43,539 bases of DNA from Phascolarctobacterium sp. (GCA_030523325.1 JAUNIS010000021.1:1-43539), one strand, 5' to 3'. Numbered from the stretch's first letter, positions 30,613-39,347 are shown. Translations and numbers: made by a program. The notes: a model not told the origin generated them from the letters alone.

Positions 30613-31914
30613 ATGTTAAAATCCATCAAAAAAACTCTTGCAATCTGTGCTGGGCTTGTGATGCTTTCTAGCGTCCAAATTTGCTTGGCTACTGGTATTA
30701 CAACTCAGGCCAATTTTATTTCCCCCGACTTTTGGAACGCTCAAAACCCTAATGCCGATTCCCTTATTCTTGACGAAAAGGGCGTTGCCGATTTAAACAA
30801 GCGCATTATCAATGAAACTAAATCTGTTTATAACCTTGCTGTTTATCCGCAAACTCTGACATCTGCATCAGTAAAGACGAAGATTATGGATTATTCTTTG
30901 CTGGAAGACGATTTATACCTGCGTGGCAACAAGGTCAGTGACAATTATAAAGGATTATTGCGTGAGCAAACGAATGTTAGCGCAATTCCTGCGAACGTAA
31001 AGGTTCAATACGCAGTAACTGTGCGTCGCACACCTGTACGTAATCTACCAACCGGAGAAAGCTTATTCTACTATGCAGGCGATACCAATTTTGACGTGCT
31101 GCAAGAAACCATGCTTGACCCAGGTGAGCCTTTAGCAGTTCTTCATCAAAGTGCTAATAAATATTTTTACTACGTGCAAGCTAAAAATTACGCTGGTTGG
31201 ATCGCAAGAACAAATCTTGCTATGACAGACCGTAAGACATGGCTCGAATACGTGGAGCCGAAAAAATTTCTCGTCGTAACGGGTAAGGAATTAGTCTTAA
31301 AGACTGGTGCAGAACAGGTTCTTTATCAACAAGGCTCCGTATTACCTTTAACTGGTGAGGTTGCAAATAGTTACATTGTCACGGGTCCCGTGCGCAATAA
31401 ACAAGGTATGCTGCAAAAAGAAAATTTAAGTGTTCTAAAGGCTAATCCCAATGTTCACAAGGGTTATTTGCCTTATACTTCTAAAAATTTAATTAACGCT
31501 GCCTTTAAATTTTACAATTCTCCCTATGGTTGGGGTGGTATGAAGGATAGTGTGGATTGTTCGTCTTTGTTATTTAATGTTTATCGTACTGTGGGTATTT
31601 ATTTGCCTCGTAATGCGGACGAGCAAGAAACTACTGCTGGAGCCATGGTTAATCTGGAAGGCATGACAACAGAGCAACGCAAGGTTCAGTTGGGCGCCTT
31701 AATTCCTGGGGCGGCACTTGCTATGCCTAACCACATTCTTATTTATTTAGGCGAAGTCAATAACGAAGCTTATGCAATTCATTCTTTGGCTAATTATGTG
31801 GAGGATGGTACGGCGAAGCCTGCTATGAAGGTTGTAGTAAGTGATTTGAATTTACTACGTGGCAACGGCGATAATTATTTAAACAATATTACAACAGCTT
31901 GTGAATATAGATAA
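30613..31914 (+). CDS. Secreted NlpC/P60 cell-wall hydrolase with SH3 domain
   Basis: A 433-residue exported peptidoglycan hydrolase, expected to cut peptide bonds in the murein stem. After the signal peptide (KTLAICAGLVMLSSVQICLA) comes an N-terminal stabilising domain (FISPDFWNAQNP onwards, about 35-110), an SH3-like domain (about 130-215, RRTPVRNLPTGE to YAGWIARTNLA) and the C-terminal NlpC/P60 domain (about 290-430) with SPYGWGGMKDSVDCSSLL, catalytic C316, and PNHILIYLG, catalytic H374. This order matches known N_NLPC_P60-SH3-NLPC proteins. AAGGAGA precedes the ATG. A 12-bp palindrome (GTGAAGTTTCAC, 30566-30577) lies upstream. The aminopeptidase gene follows after 10 bases. Confidence 0.93.
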   Translation: MLKSIKKTLAICAGLVMLSSVQICLATGITTQANFISPDFWNAQNPNADSLILDEKGVADLNKRIINETKSVYNLAVYPQTLTSASVKTKIMDYSLLEDDLYLRGNKVSDNYKGLLREQTNVSAIPANVKVQYAVTVRRTPVRNLPTGESLFYYAGDTNFDVLQETMLDPGEPLAVLHQSANKYFYYVQAKNYAGWIARTNLAMTDRKTWLEYVEPKKFLVVTGKELVLKTGAEQVLYQQGSVLPLTGEVANSYIVTGPVRNKQGMLQKENLSVLKANPNVHKGYLPYTSKNLINAAFKFYNSPYGWGGMKDSVDCSSLLFNVYRTVGIYLPRNADEQETTAGAMVNLEGMTTEQRKVQLGALIPGAALAMPNHILIYLGEVNNEAYAIHSLANYVEDGTAKPAMKVVVSDLNLLRGNGDNYLNNITTACEYR

Positions 31915-31924
31915 GGAAGTTTTT

Positions 31925-33415
31925 ATGGCTACGAAATTAATTGTAAATGCACTTGGAAAAGAAAATCTTCAAGCTGCATATAAAAAAGCTGATACATTAG
32001 TTTTTTTGTTGTGCAAAGAATGCTTAGATTATGTTGGTAATTTAGCTTTACCGGAAAATATTACGAAAGCACTCAAGCTTTACACCGATAAATATAAAGA
32101 TATTTTTGACTGTGAGGACGAACATATTTTTACGGCTTTTGACGAATACCGACTTGTGAACGTAATTATCGTCGGCTGCGGCCAAGGCAAGGACTGCAAG
32201 CCAGTAAATTTTCGTAAGGCCGCAGGCGTAAGTGCTCGCGCTCTTGACAAGGTGCAGGCACAAAATGCAGTTTTACTTGCACCCGCACTTTTGAACGCAA
32301 GCCGTGCCCATTATCTTGCAGCAACCTGTGAAGGCTTGCTTTTAGGCGCATACACTTTTGAAAAGTATAAATCCGAAGCTAAAGCGCCTCGAGTATGCGA
32401 CTTAAATATTCTTACCAATGTGGATGAGCAAGATAAAGTGCTGGCGGAGGCAAAAATTATTGCCGAATCCGTAATTTTAACTCGTGACTTATGCAATACT
32501 CCAGGTAATGAATTAAACCCGGTTGGCATGGAGCAAGCTGCACGCAAGGTCGCAGCAGAGACCGGTATGAAAATAGAAGTTCTTGGCCCTAAGCAAATGG
32601 AAGTGCTGAACATGAACTCCTTGCTTGCAGTTGCCCAAGGCTCTAAGGCTGAACCAAGACTTATAGTTTTAAAATACCAAGGGGCAGCTGATGCACCCTT
32701 TAACGCCTATGTAGGTAAAGGTATAACCTTTGATAGCGGTGGTATTTCCATTAAACCGTCGGACGGCATGGAAGAGATGAAGGATGATATGACAGGCGCT
32801 GGTGACGTGCTCGGTGCCATGCGGGCCATAGCTCTCTTAAAGAAACCTTGTAATCTTTATGGTATTATGAGCTGTGCTGAAAACATGCCTGGAGACAACG
32901 CTCAAAGACCTGGAGACATTGTTAAAGCTGCAAGTGGTAAAACTATTGAGGTTTTGAATACGGACGCGGAAGGTCGGATGGTACTTGCCGATGCCGTTTG
33001 GTATGCTGGTCAGCTAGGAGCTCAAAAGATTGTAGATATTGCTACCCTCACAGGTGCAGTTATTATTGCCCTGGGCACCCAGACAAGTGGCATTGTTGCA
33101 AACGACGACGACCTTGCAGCTGCCATAATCAAGGCTGGGAAATTCTCCGGAGAAAATTATTGGCAGCTGCCTAGTCTTCCCGAATGTAAGAAAGCACTTA
33201 AGAGCGATGTCGCTGATATTAAAAATTCCTGCGGCAGAGCAGGGGGCGTGATTACGGGCGGACTTTTTATCGGATCCTTTGTAAAAGAAGGCTTGCCCTG
33301 GGCTCATATTGATATTGGGGGCACATCTACTGCTGCTTCCACAGATGGCTTTTTGATTAAAGGCTGCACTGGTTTTGGCACAATGACTTTAATTAAACTT
33401 GCAGGTGAATTTTAA
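31925..33415 (+). CDS. pepA: Leucyl aminopeptidase (M17 family)
   Basis: A cytoplasmic, two-metal aminopeptidase that trims N-terminal residues from peptides. The 496-residue reading has an N-terminal macro-like domain and the catalytic domain with VGKGITFDSGGISIKP (metal ligands K265, D270) and NTDAEGRM (N345-M352; D347 and E349 bind metal, R351 assists catalysis), plus DIATLTGA. Family length is about 500 residues. I set the start at ATG 31925 with AAGGAAG just upstream; the open frame extends into the previous gene, but that extension has no ribosome-binding site. The stop overlaps the next start by one base (TAATG). Confidence 0.95.
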   Translation: MATKLIVNALGKENLQAAYKKADTLVFLLCKECLDYVGNLALPENITKALKLYTDKYKDIFDCEDEHIFTAFDEYRLVNVIIVGCGQGKDCKPVNFRKAAGVSARALDKVQAQNAVLLAPALLNASRAHYLAATCEGLLLGAYTFEKYKSEAKAPRVCDLNILTNVDEQDKVLAEAKIIAESVILTRDLCNTPGNELNPVGMEQAARKVAAETGMKIEVLGPKQMEVLNMNSLLAVAQGSKAEPRLIVLKYQGAADAPFNAYVGKGITFDSGGISIKPSDGMEEMKDDMTGAGDVLGAMRAIALLKKPCNLYGIMSCAENMPGDNAQRPGDIVKAASGKTIEVLNTDAEGRMVLADAVWYAGQLGAQKIVDIATLTGAVIIALGTQTSGIVANDDDLAAAIIKAGKFSGENYWQLPSLPECKKALKSDVADIKNSCGRAGGVITGGLFIGSFVKEGLPWAHIDIGGTSTAASTDGFLIKGCTGFGTMTLIKLAGEF

Positions 33416-34233
33416 TGTTTGCGGATTTACATATGCATTCAACTTTTTCTGACGGACGTTACACACCTACAAGGCTCGTAGACGAAAATTATAGAGTTGG
33501 TGTACGTCTGATGGCTCTAACGGATCATGACTGTGTAGATGGAGTTAGAGAAGCTCTTGAGGCTGCAAAAAAATATCATGGTGAGATGCAGATACTTGCA
33601 GGCGTGGAGTTAGGAACGGAGTGCGAGCATAGGCCCGTACATATTTTAGGCTATAATATTGACTGTTCTAACGAGCCCCTTTTAAAAACCATAGCTTGGC
33701 TCCGAGATAGTCGTGAGAATCGCTTGTATAAAATGATCGATAAGCTAGCAAGTCTGGGCTACTACATTAAGCCTGAAGATTGTGCTTCAGAAGGTAAAAC
33801 TATTGGCAGACCTCACCTGGCGAAAGCTCTCGTAAAAGCTGGCTACTTTCAGGGAACTCAAGAAGCCTTCGATAAGCTGCTCCACTTTGGTGGACCAGCC
33901 TACGTACCTCATGCTAAGCTTTCGCCACGTGAAGCAGTGGAATTAATTCACGTAGCGAAAGGCAAGGCAGTCCTCGCACATCCGACTGAGATTGCCAATG
34001 ACGAGCTTGCTTTAAAGCTTCTTGATACAATTCCTTTTGACGGACTTGAGGTATATCATCCATCTGCACGCACAAAAGAACGGCAAAATGTTTTAAAAGT
34101 TTGGGCAATAGAACGCAAACTTTTTGTCACGGGTGGCACGGATTTTCATGCTATCGAAGATCGCTTTCCTAATAAAATAGGGATTTGGCTTGTAAATATT
34201 GACAATGTTAAAGGTGTTTTAGAATGGAAGTAA
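33415..34233 (+). CDS. PHP-domain phosphoesterase (YciV/TrpH-like)
   Basis: The 272-residue protein begins FADLHMHSTFSDG, the first PHP metal-binding motif (H6, H8), followed by LTDHDCVDG, a Glu in GVELGTE, the histidines of RPHLAKAL and AHPTE, and TGGTDFHA at the end. This matches the YciV/TrpH group, whose characterised members remove phosphate from 3',5'-nucleoside bisphosphates or trim the 5' ends of RNA (RNase AM). The length is typical. The start is coupled to pepA by a one-base overlap, and the end overlaps the next gene by 10 bases. Confidence 0.92.
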   Translation: MFADLHMHSTFSDGRYTPTRLVDENYRVGVRLMALTDHDCVDGVREALEAAKKYHGEMQILAGVELGTECEHRPVHILGYNIDCSNEPLLKTIAWLRDSRENRLYKMIDKLASLGYYIKPEDCASEGKTIGRPHLAKALVKAGYFQGTQEAFDKLLHFGGPAYVPHAKLSPREAVELIHVAKGKAVLAHPTEIANDELALKLLDTIPFDGLEVYHPSARTKERQNVLKVWAIERKLFVTGGTDFHAIEDRFPNKIGIWLVNIDNVKGVLEWK

Positions 34234-35051
34234 TTGCCTTTGTAGGTCCTTCGGGTACAGGTAAGAGCCATCATGCCATTGGTGTTGCACGAAATAATAA
34301 ATGTGACGCTATTATCGACGATGGCCTCTTGATCAAGGGTCCGAAAATTTTGGCAGGAACATCTGCTAAAAATGAAGAAAATAGAATACAGGCTGTAAAG
34401 CGGGCAATATTTACGGACGATGACCATGCTAAAGAAGTGCGAGAGGCTTTGGGTAAAAGCGATATCAAACGTCTTTTGATTATTGCAACTAGCGATAACA
34501 TGATTGGCAAGATCGTTAAGAAGTTAAATTTGCCTGAACCATTGAAGACCGTTTATATCCAGGACGTTGCCTCAAAGCAGGAAATAAAAAAAGCACGTCG
34601 TGCTCGCCTGCAAGAGGGCAAGCATATTGTGCCTGTTCCTAGTGTAGAATTAAAACCCCATTTCACTGGTTACTTTGCTGATTTGCCTTACAATATTTTT
34701 TCTTACCAAAGAAAAGAAACTCAGGACGGGGACCGCAGTATTGTTAGACCGGCCTTCAGCTTTTATGGGAAGCTTCTTATTAGCGACCAGGTTGTTGAAG
34801 ATATCATTGCTATTGTAGCTGAAAATTTCGAGGGGCTGCAAAAAATTACGGATATAACCATTCGTCGTCGTAGTGATAGCTCCAAAGGACTGGTGCTTAT
34901 TATTGAGGTAATCCTTTACTATGGTGTGTCAATTTTTTCTGTCTCCAAGCTTTTACAAAAGAAAATTAAAGACCGTATTGAAGCAATGACAGCTATGAAG
35001 GTTAAAAATGTAAATATAAATGTCAGAAGTTTAGCCGTAAAGAAAAAATAA
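34224..35051 (+). CDS. P-loop protein fused to an Asp23/Gls24-like domain
   Basis: A 275-residue protein with two parts. The first has a Walker A loop GPSGTGKS (8-15) at the very start and, at about residues 28-45, DDGLLIKGPKI; helices and strands continue to about residue 120. The second, from about residue 177, reads SFYGKLLISDQVVEDIIAIV, then VILYYGVSIFSVSKLLQKKI and KVKNVNINVRSL, which fits the Asp23/Gls24 (DUF322, YloU-like) alkaline-shock fold. Stand-alone Asp23 proteins are envelope- or stress-associated; here the domain is attached to a putative nucleotide-binding part. It overlaps the PHP gene by 10 bases and ends at a terminator shared with the opposite-strand gene. Function unknown. 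Confidence 0.8.
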   Translation: MEVIAFVGPSGTGKSHHAIGVARNNKCDAIIDDGLLIKGPKILAGTSAKNEENRIQAVKRAIFTDDDHAKEVREALGKSDIKRLLIIATSDNMIGKIVKKLNLPEPLKTVYIQDVASKQEIKKARRARLQEGKHIVPVPSVELKPHFTGYFADLPYNIFSYQRKETQDGDRSIVRPAFSFYGKLLISDQVVEDIIAIVAENFEGLQKITDITIRRRSDSSKGLVLIIEVILYYGVSIFSVSKLLQKKIKDRIEAMTAMKVKNVNINVRSLAVKKK

Positions 35052-35090
35052 CTTCCGCCTGCAAGTGAGCAAGTGGAAGTTATTTTTTAT
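35049..35090. terminator. Bidirectional terminator between convergent genes
   Basis: TAACTTCC (35049-35056) pairs with GGAAGTTA (35075-35082), with T-rich sequence after it on the + strand (TTTTTTAT) and, read on the - strand, TTATTTTTTC after the stem. It can serve both the P-loop/Asp23 gene and the minus-strand gene. Confidence 0.8.
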
Positions 35091-35096
35091 AATCTT

Positions 35097-35486
35097 TTAC
35101 ATCATGGGTGGCTCAAACATTTGCGGTTCAACTTCCATATCCGGTTGATCAAAATAGAAAGCAGGGGATGGATAGTAGAATTGACAATGTTGGAAATCAA
35201 AATCTTCGCGAGAGAAACGGTTGAGCAAAGCATAGGTTGCAGATTCTTCAAAGCTGATAACATTATCCTTGTTAATATCTGCATCGTCAACTATTACCAA
35301 AAGGAAAGGAGCCTCGTCCGGAGCATCTTCAGGAACGCGAGAAGGATCAATCATTTTAGTTGGGATAGCAGGAACAACACGTACGATGGCACGGGGTTCA
35401 TTATTTTCGTCAACTAAATGACATTTAAAAACATTTTCGAAGAGAGTTCTTTGTACTCTTGCTACTTTTAAACCATTGTAATTCAT
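35097..35486 (-). CDS. Hypothetical protein on the minus strand
   Basis: The only minus-strand gene in the window. The 129-residue product is acidic, begins MNYNGLKVARVQRTLFENVF, has a middle segment FLLVIVDDADINKDNVISFE, which resembles an EF-hand-like D-x-N-x-D acidic loop, and ends in a low-complexity tail rich in Pro, Phe, Tyr and Met (QFYYPSPAFYFDQP). No signal peptide or membrane helix is visible. Read on its strand, AAGGAGAT lies upstream of the ATG, which supports a real gene. It is divergent from the TRAP operon and convergent with the P-loop/Asp23 gene. I cannot assign a family. Confidence 0.7.
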   Translation of the reverse strand: MNYNGLKVARVQRTLFENVFKCHLVDENNEPRAIVRVVPAIPTKMIDPSRVPEDAPDEAPFLLVIVDDADINKDNVISFEESATYALLNRFSREDFDFQHCQFYYPSPAFYFDQPDMEVEPQMFEPPMM

Positions 35487-35570
35487 GAAAAAATTATCTC
35501 CTTGTGAACAAATTTTAATTTGTAAAAATAAATGTGTGAGAGTTAGGCGTTTTAAGCCGATATTGTTAAT

Positions 35571-35599
35571 ATTTTAACATAATTTTTAGCTTATAGCAA
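35571..35599 (-). promoter_or_regulatory. Candidate promoter of the minus-strand gene
   Basis: On the minus strand TTGCTA and TAAAAT are spaced 17 bases (plus-strand 35594-35599 and 35571-35576), giving a leader of about 80 bases. The match is moderate and the region is AT-rich, so this is tentative. Confidence 0.35.
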
Positions 35600-35660
35600 A
35601 ATGATTATGAAAAAGTTCAATGATTACTAAATGCACTGATTAAATATACTGTATACATTT

Positions 35661-35682
35661 CATAAAATTTGCATAAAATTTG
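35661..35682 (+). repeat. Two exact tandem copies of an 11-bp sequence
   Basis: CATAAAATTTG occurs at 35661-35671 and again at 35672-35682 without a gap, about one DNA turn apart. It lies upstream of the TAXI-TRAP promoter in the gap between the divergent genes and could bind a regulator. Part of a 352-base intergenic stretch with no gene. Confidence 0.6.
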
Positions 35683-35733
35683 CTAATTGGATTATTTTTG
35701 CGTAATTTATACATTTTTGAATGAATGATAGAC

Positions 35734-35762
35734 TTTACAAATGGACAAAAATTTATTAAAAT
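35734..35762 (+). promoter_or_regulatory. Candidate promoter of the TAXI-TRAP operon
   Basis: TTTACA (35734-35739) and TAAAAT (35757-35762) are spaced 17 bases, 77 bases before the TAXI start codon. The strong AGGAGGG ribosome-binding site is at 35824-35830. Confidence 0.5.
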
Positions 35763-35838
35763 ATACACAATAATACTTGTACAACGGCGTTCAGTATTAA
35801 GAAAATGTTACCCAAGATTAATTAGGAGGGATTTTATT

Positions 35839-36813
35839 ATGAAAAAATTATTAGTTGGTGCTCTCGGTCTTATGGTTGCTGCTTCTTTAGTTGCTGGTTG
35901 TGGCGGTGGAGACAAAAAAGCTGAAAAGAAACCCGCGGCTCAAAAATTTATTAACATCGCAACTGGTGGTACTGCTGGTACTTACTTCCCGCTGGGCGGT
36001 GCTCTGGCAGATATTTTGAACAAAAATGTTCCTGGTGCCAATGCATCTGCTCAATCTACTGGCGCATCCGTTGCTAACGTTAACCTGTTAAAACAAGGCA
36101 AGGTTGAAATTGCTTTCATTCAAAACGATATCGCCTTCTATGCAGCAAACGGTACTGAAATGTTCAAAGATAAAAAAGTTGAAAACCTGCAAGGCCTGGC
36201 AACTATTTATCCTGAAACCGTACAAATCGTAACCTTAAAGAAAAACGGCATCAAATCCGTTGCCGATTTCAAAGGCAAACGTATAGCTGTAGGTGCAGCT
36301 GGTTCTGGTACTGAAGCTAATGCTCGTCAAATTATGGAAGCTTATGGTATTAAATATTCCGATTGCAAGGTTCAATACCTCTCCTTTGGTGAAGCTGCAA
36401 GTGCACTTAAAGACGGCAACGTTGATGCTGGCTTCGTAACTGCTGGTTATCCGACTTCTGCAATTCAAGATATTGCAACCCAACATGAAGTTGTTCTCGT
36501 TCCTGTAGAAGCTGACAAAGCTGATGCTTTAATTAAAAAGTATCCTTTCTACACCAAACTGAATATTCCTGCTAATACTTACAACAAACAAGCTGCTGAT
36601 GTTCCTGCTGTTGCAGTTAAATGTATGCTCGCAGTAACCGACAAGATGGATGCGGATACTGGTTATGCAGTAGTTAAAGCCCTCTATGGTAACCTGGATC
36701 GTATGAAAGCTGCTCATAAGGTTGCAGGCTCCGCAATGAGCAAAGCATCTGCTAAAGACGGCATGTCCATCAAACTCAATGCTGGCGCAGAGAAATTCTT
36801 CAATGAAAAATAA
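35839..36813 (+). CDS. TAXI-family TRAP transporter solute-binding lipoprotein
   Basis: The extracytoplasmic receptor of a TRAP transporter, which uses an ion gradient rather than ATP. The 324-residue reading starts with a lipoprotein signal peptide ending LVAGC (C21), then FINIATGGTAGTYFPLGGAL, a signature of TAXI receptors, and SAQSTGASVANVNLL, ELAFIQ-like EIAFIQNDIA and AVGAAGSGTEANARQIME. I set the start at 35839 because AGGAGGG lies upstream and the signal peptide begins there; the frame is open further upstream without such support. Codon choice is narrow, as in highly expressed genes. TAXI systems are thought to take up glutamate or dicarboxylates; the substrate here is unknown. Confidence 0.95.
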   Translation: MKKLLVGALGLMVAASLVAGCGGGDKKAEKKPAAQKFINIATGGTAGTYFPLGGALADILNKNVPGANASAQSTGASVANVNLLKQGKVEIAFIQNDIAFYAANGTEMFKDKKVENLQGLATIYPETVQIVTLKKNGIKSVADFKGKRIAVGAAGSGTEANARQIMEAYGIKYSDCKVQYLSFGEAASALKDGNVDAGFVTAGYPTSAIQDIATQHEVVLVPVEADKADALIKKYPFYTKLNIPANTYNKQAADVPAVAVKCMLAVTDKMDADTGYAVVKALYGNLDRMKAAHKVAGSAMSKASAKDGMSIKLNAGAEKFFNEK

Positions 36814-36840
36814 TCTCAAGATTGTTTAAGGAATTAAAAT

Positions 36841-37371
36841 ATGCCTAATCTAAAGGACCGGAAGTCAGCGATGACTGGCTCCCGGCCTTTTTTCAGTAAT
36901 ACAATATTGATAGCTTTAGCCTGTGTCTTAGTTTTTTTAGTTTGGTATGGGACTCGTCTGCTTCTTGTTCTCGAACCGGAGGGCAATGCCAAACCAATTG
37001 TTTTAAACACAGAGGCAGGGGATACCTATCGTTTAAGCTTTACCCATAGCGTCGAGCTGACGATTTGGGACGAATTTTTTCAAGTAAATGGTGCTCATGA
37101 TATGACCATGACTCACACGGAATTTTCTTCCTTTGGTTGGGGCTTTCCTTATTTGAGCACGGACGGGAAATTTTCTATAACCAAGGAAGGACGTTTTCGC
37201 TTGGATATGAATCGTCCTTACTCTAAGGTTCCTTTGCGCATTAGTGAACAAGCAATGCAAAAGATAATTCATAAAGATGCTTCCTACGACCTAATAGCTC
37301 TTTACGGTCAAGGCTCTGCTGTCACTATTCATGCTTTAAGACGTTATGAATATTGGTTTCAGCAATTTTAA
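36841..37371 (+). CDS. DUF1850 membrane-anchored protein of the TRAP operon
   Basis: A 176-residue protein with one N-terminal membrane helix (TILIALACVLVFLVWYGTRL, about 21-40) and a periplasmic beta-rich part containing YRLSFTHSVELTIWDEFFQV, typical of DUF1850. Genes of this family usually sit between a TAXI receptor and a fused TRAP permease, as here, and the protein is assumed to assist the transporter. AAGGA (36828-36832) lies 8 bases before the ATG. A terminator-like hairpin (36855-36893) covers codons 5-18, so the first codons may be part of a regulatory element; an alternative in-frame ATG is at 36871 inside the hairpin. Confidence 0.85.
   Translation: MPNLKDRKSAMTGSRPFFSNTILIALACVLVFLVWYGTRLLLVLEPEGNAKPIVLNTEAGDTYRLSFTHSVELTIWDEFFQVNGAHDMTMTHTEFSSFGWGFPYLSTDGKFSITKEGRFRLDMNRPYSKVPLRISEQAMQKIIHKDASYDLIALYGQGSAVTIHALRRYEYWFQQF
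36855..36893 (+). terminator. Terminator- or attenuator-like hairpin inside the DUF1850 start
   Basis: AGTCA-GCGA-TGACT (36863-36876) makes an inner stem-loop. GGACCGG (36855-36861) pairs with CCGGCC (36882-36887) with a one-base bulge, and six T residues (36888-36893) follow at once. This is the form of an intrinsic terminator placed just after the receptor gene. Confidence 0.6.
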
Positions 37372-37400
37372 TTTATTCTCGTGGGGAGGAGCTGATATCG

Positions 37401-39347
37401 ATGTCTGATCCTAAAATTCAAGAGCTTTCTGCAGAGGAGGTCTTGCAGAAATATGATAAGGAATCAAACAAAAGAGAAATGTCTGGCACATGGAACTATA
37501 TCATCTCTGGTATTTGTATCTTATTCGCCGCCTTTCAATTGTACACAGCAACCTTTGGCGTTCTCGATGCCATGCTGCAACGTGCAACTCATCTTGGTTT
37601 TGGTTTCCTGTTAATTTTCTTACTGTATCCTACTCGTCAATCCTGGTCTAAGAAAAGCATGCATCCAGTGGATGTAATCTTGGCTCTCTTAGGCTTTGGT
37701 TCCGTTGCTTATATTCTTTACTTCTATCAAGACTTGGTTTTGAGAGCGGGCATGAATACGGAGACGGACTTTTACGTCGCTGTCGTTGGTGTTGCTTTAA
37801 TTTTTGAAGCAGCTCGTCGTGTTGTAGGCTGGCCCATGATTTGCGTAGCTTTATTCTTTATTTGTTATGCATTTGGCGGTCCTTATATCCCGGGCATTCT
37901 TGCTCACCGTGGCGTTGGCGTAGAAGAGCTTGTAGATCATTTGTTCTACACTACTGAAGGTATTTTCGGTACTCCTATGGGTGTATCCTCAACCTTCATT
38001 TATCTTTTTATTTTATTTGGTTCTTATTTAGAAGCAACCGGTCTTGGTAAATTCTTCATCGATATTGCTAATGCAATAGCTGGTTGGGCTGCAGGAGGTC
38101 CTGCAAAGGTTGCCGTTTTATCCTCCGGTCTTATGGGTACCGTATCTGGTTCCTCCGTTGGTAACGTTGCAGGTACTGGTGCATTTACCATTCCTATGAT
38201 GAAAAAGCTTGGCTATCGTCCGGCATTTGCTGGCGCAGTTGAAGCAGCTGCATCAACTGGTGGTCAATTGATGCCTCCTGTTATGGGTGCAGCAGCTTTC
38301 TTGATGGCAGAATTTGTTGGCGTTCCTTATTTTGATGTAGTTAAAGCTGCAGTTATTCCTGCTATGCTTTATTATATCGGCGTATGGCTGGGCGTTCACT
38401 ACGAAGCTAAGAAATTTGGTTTAAAGGGTACTCCTCGTGAAGAATTACCTAAATTTGCTCCTTTGTTTATGGAAAAGGGTCACTTGGCAATTCCTTTGGC
38501 TGTAATCGTTTATTTATTAGTTAGTGGTTATACTCCCATGCGTGCAGCTCTCGCAGCAATCGCTTTGTCCATTATTTGCGCTTGCATGAGAAAATCTACC
38601 CGCATTACCTTTAAGCAAATGGTACAAGGCTTAATCGATGGTTCCAAGGGTGTGCTTGGCGTACTCATTGCCTGTGCAACTGCTGGTATCATTATCGGCG
38701 TTGTAACTAAGACAGGTGTTGGTCTTAAGATTGCAACCGCATTACTTGACCTTGCAGGCGGTCAATTACTTCCGGCAATGTTCTTTACCATGATCACCAG
38801 CTTGATACTTGGTATGGGCGTTCCGACAACTGCAAACTATGTAATTACTTCTACAATTGCAGCTCCTGCACTTGTACAAATGAACGTACCTGTGCTTGCA
38901 GCACATATGTTCGCATTCTATTTTGGTATCGTTGCAGACGTAACTCCTCCTGTAGCTCTTGCAGCTTACGCTGGTGCAGGTATTGCTGGTTCCAATCCTA
39001 TGAAGACTGGTGTTATTGCAGCTAAGCTTGCCATTGCAGCCTTCATCGTACCTTATATTTTTGTTCTTGCTCCGGAACTGTTAATGGTTAATGCAACTCC
39101 TTTAGCAATTCTCTACGCAGGTGGTACAGCAATCGTTGGTATGTGGGGTGTATCCATTTCCATGATTGGGTTCTGCCAAAACCTTTTGAATATCGTTCAA
39201 AGAGTTGCTTTCTTCGTTGGTGGTATTTGCATGATCATTCCTGGTGCTATGACTGACGTAGCTGGTCTTGCAATCTTAATCGCAACCTTCATGTGGCAAC
39301 GCATGAACAAGGTTAAAGGCGCGATTAAACAAGTTGATAACGACTAA
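37401..39347 (+). CDS. TRAP transporter fused permease (DctQ-DctM, 4TM/12TM)
   Basis: The integral membrane part of the TRAP transporter with small and large subunits fused, 648 residues. After an acidic cytoplasmic start come about four helices (about 30-130) matching the DctQ part and then a long DctM-like region with about twelve helices. Conserved blocks are GTVSGSSVGNVAGTGAFTIP, EAAASTGGQLMPPVMGAAAF, MITSLILGMGVPTTANYVI and GIVADVTPPVALAAYAGAGI, the last two typical of ion/substrate sites. I set the start at 37401 because GGGGAGGAG lies upstream; the open frame extends into DUF1850 without a ribosome-binding site. Partner of the TAXI receptor at 35839. Confidence 0.96.
   Translation: MSDPKIQELSAEEVLQKYDKESNKREMSGTWNYIISGICILFAAFQLYTATFGVLDAMLQRATHLGFGFLLIFLLYPTRQSWSKKSMHPVDVILALLGFGSVAYILYFYQDLVLRAGMNTETDFYVAVVGVALIFEAARRVVGWPMICVALFFICYAFGGPYIPGILAHRGVGVEELVDHLFYTTEGIFGTPMGVSSTFIYLFILFGSYLEATGLGKFFIDIANAIAGWAAGGPAKVAVLSSGLMGTVSGSSVGNVAGTGAFTIPMMKKLGYRPAFAGAVEAAASTGGQLMPPVMGAAAFLMAEFVGVPYFDVVKAAVIPAMLYYIGVWLGVHYEAKKFGLKGTPREELPKFAPLFMEKGHLAIPLAVIVYLLVSGYTPMRAALAAIALSIICACMRKSTRITFKQMVQGLIDGSKGVLGVLIACATAGIIIGVVTKTGVGLKIATALLDLAGGQLLPAMFFTMITSLILGMGVPTTANYVITSTIAAPALVQMNVPVLAAHMFAFYFGIVADVTPPVALAAYAGAGIAGSNPMKTGVIAAKLAIAAFIVPYIFVLAPELLMVNATPLAILYAGGTAIVGMWGVSISMIGFCQNLLNIVQRVAFFVGGICMIIPGAMTDVAGLAILIATFMWQRMNKVKGAIKQVDND

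Noticed and set aside
35073..35417. Plus-strand frame opposite the minus-strand hypothetical gene
   Set aside because: The minus-strand gene has a good ribosome-binding site and a terminator; the plus frame has neither and starts inside the terminator region.
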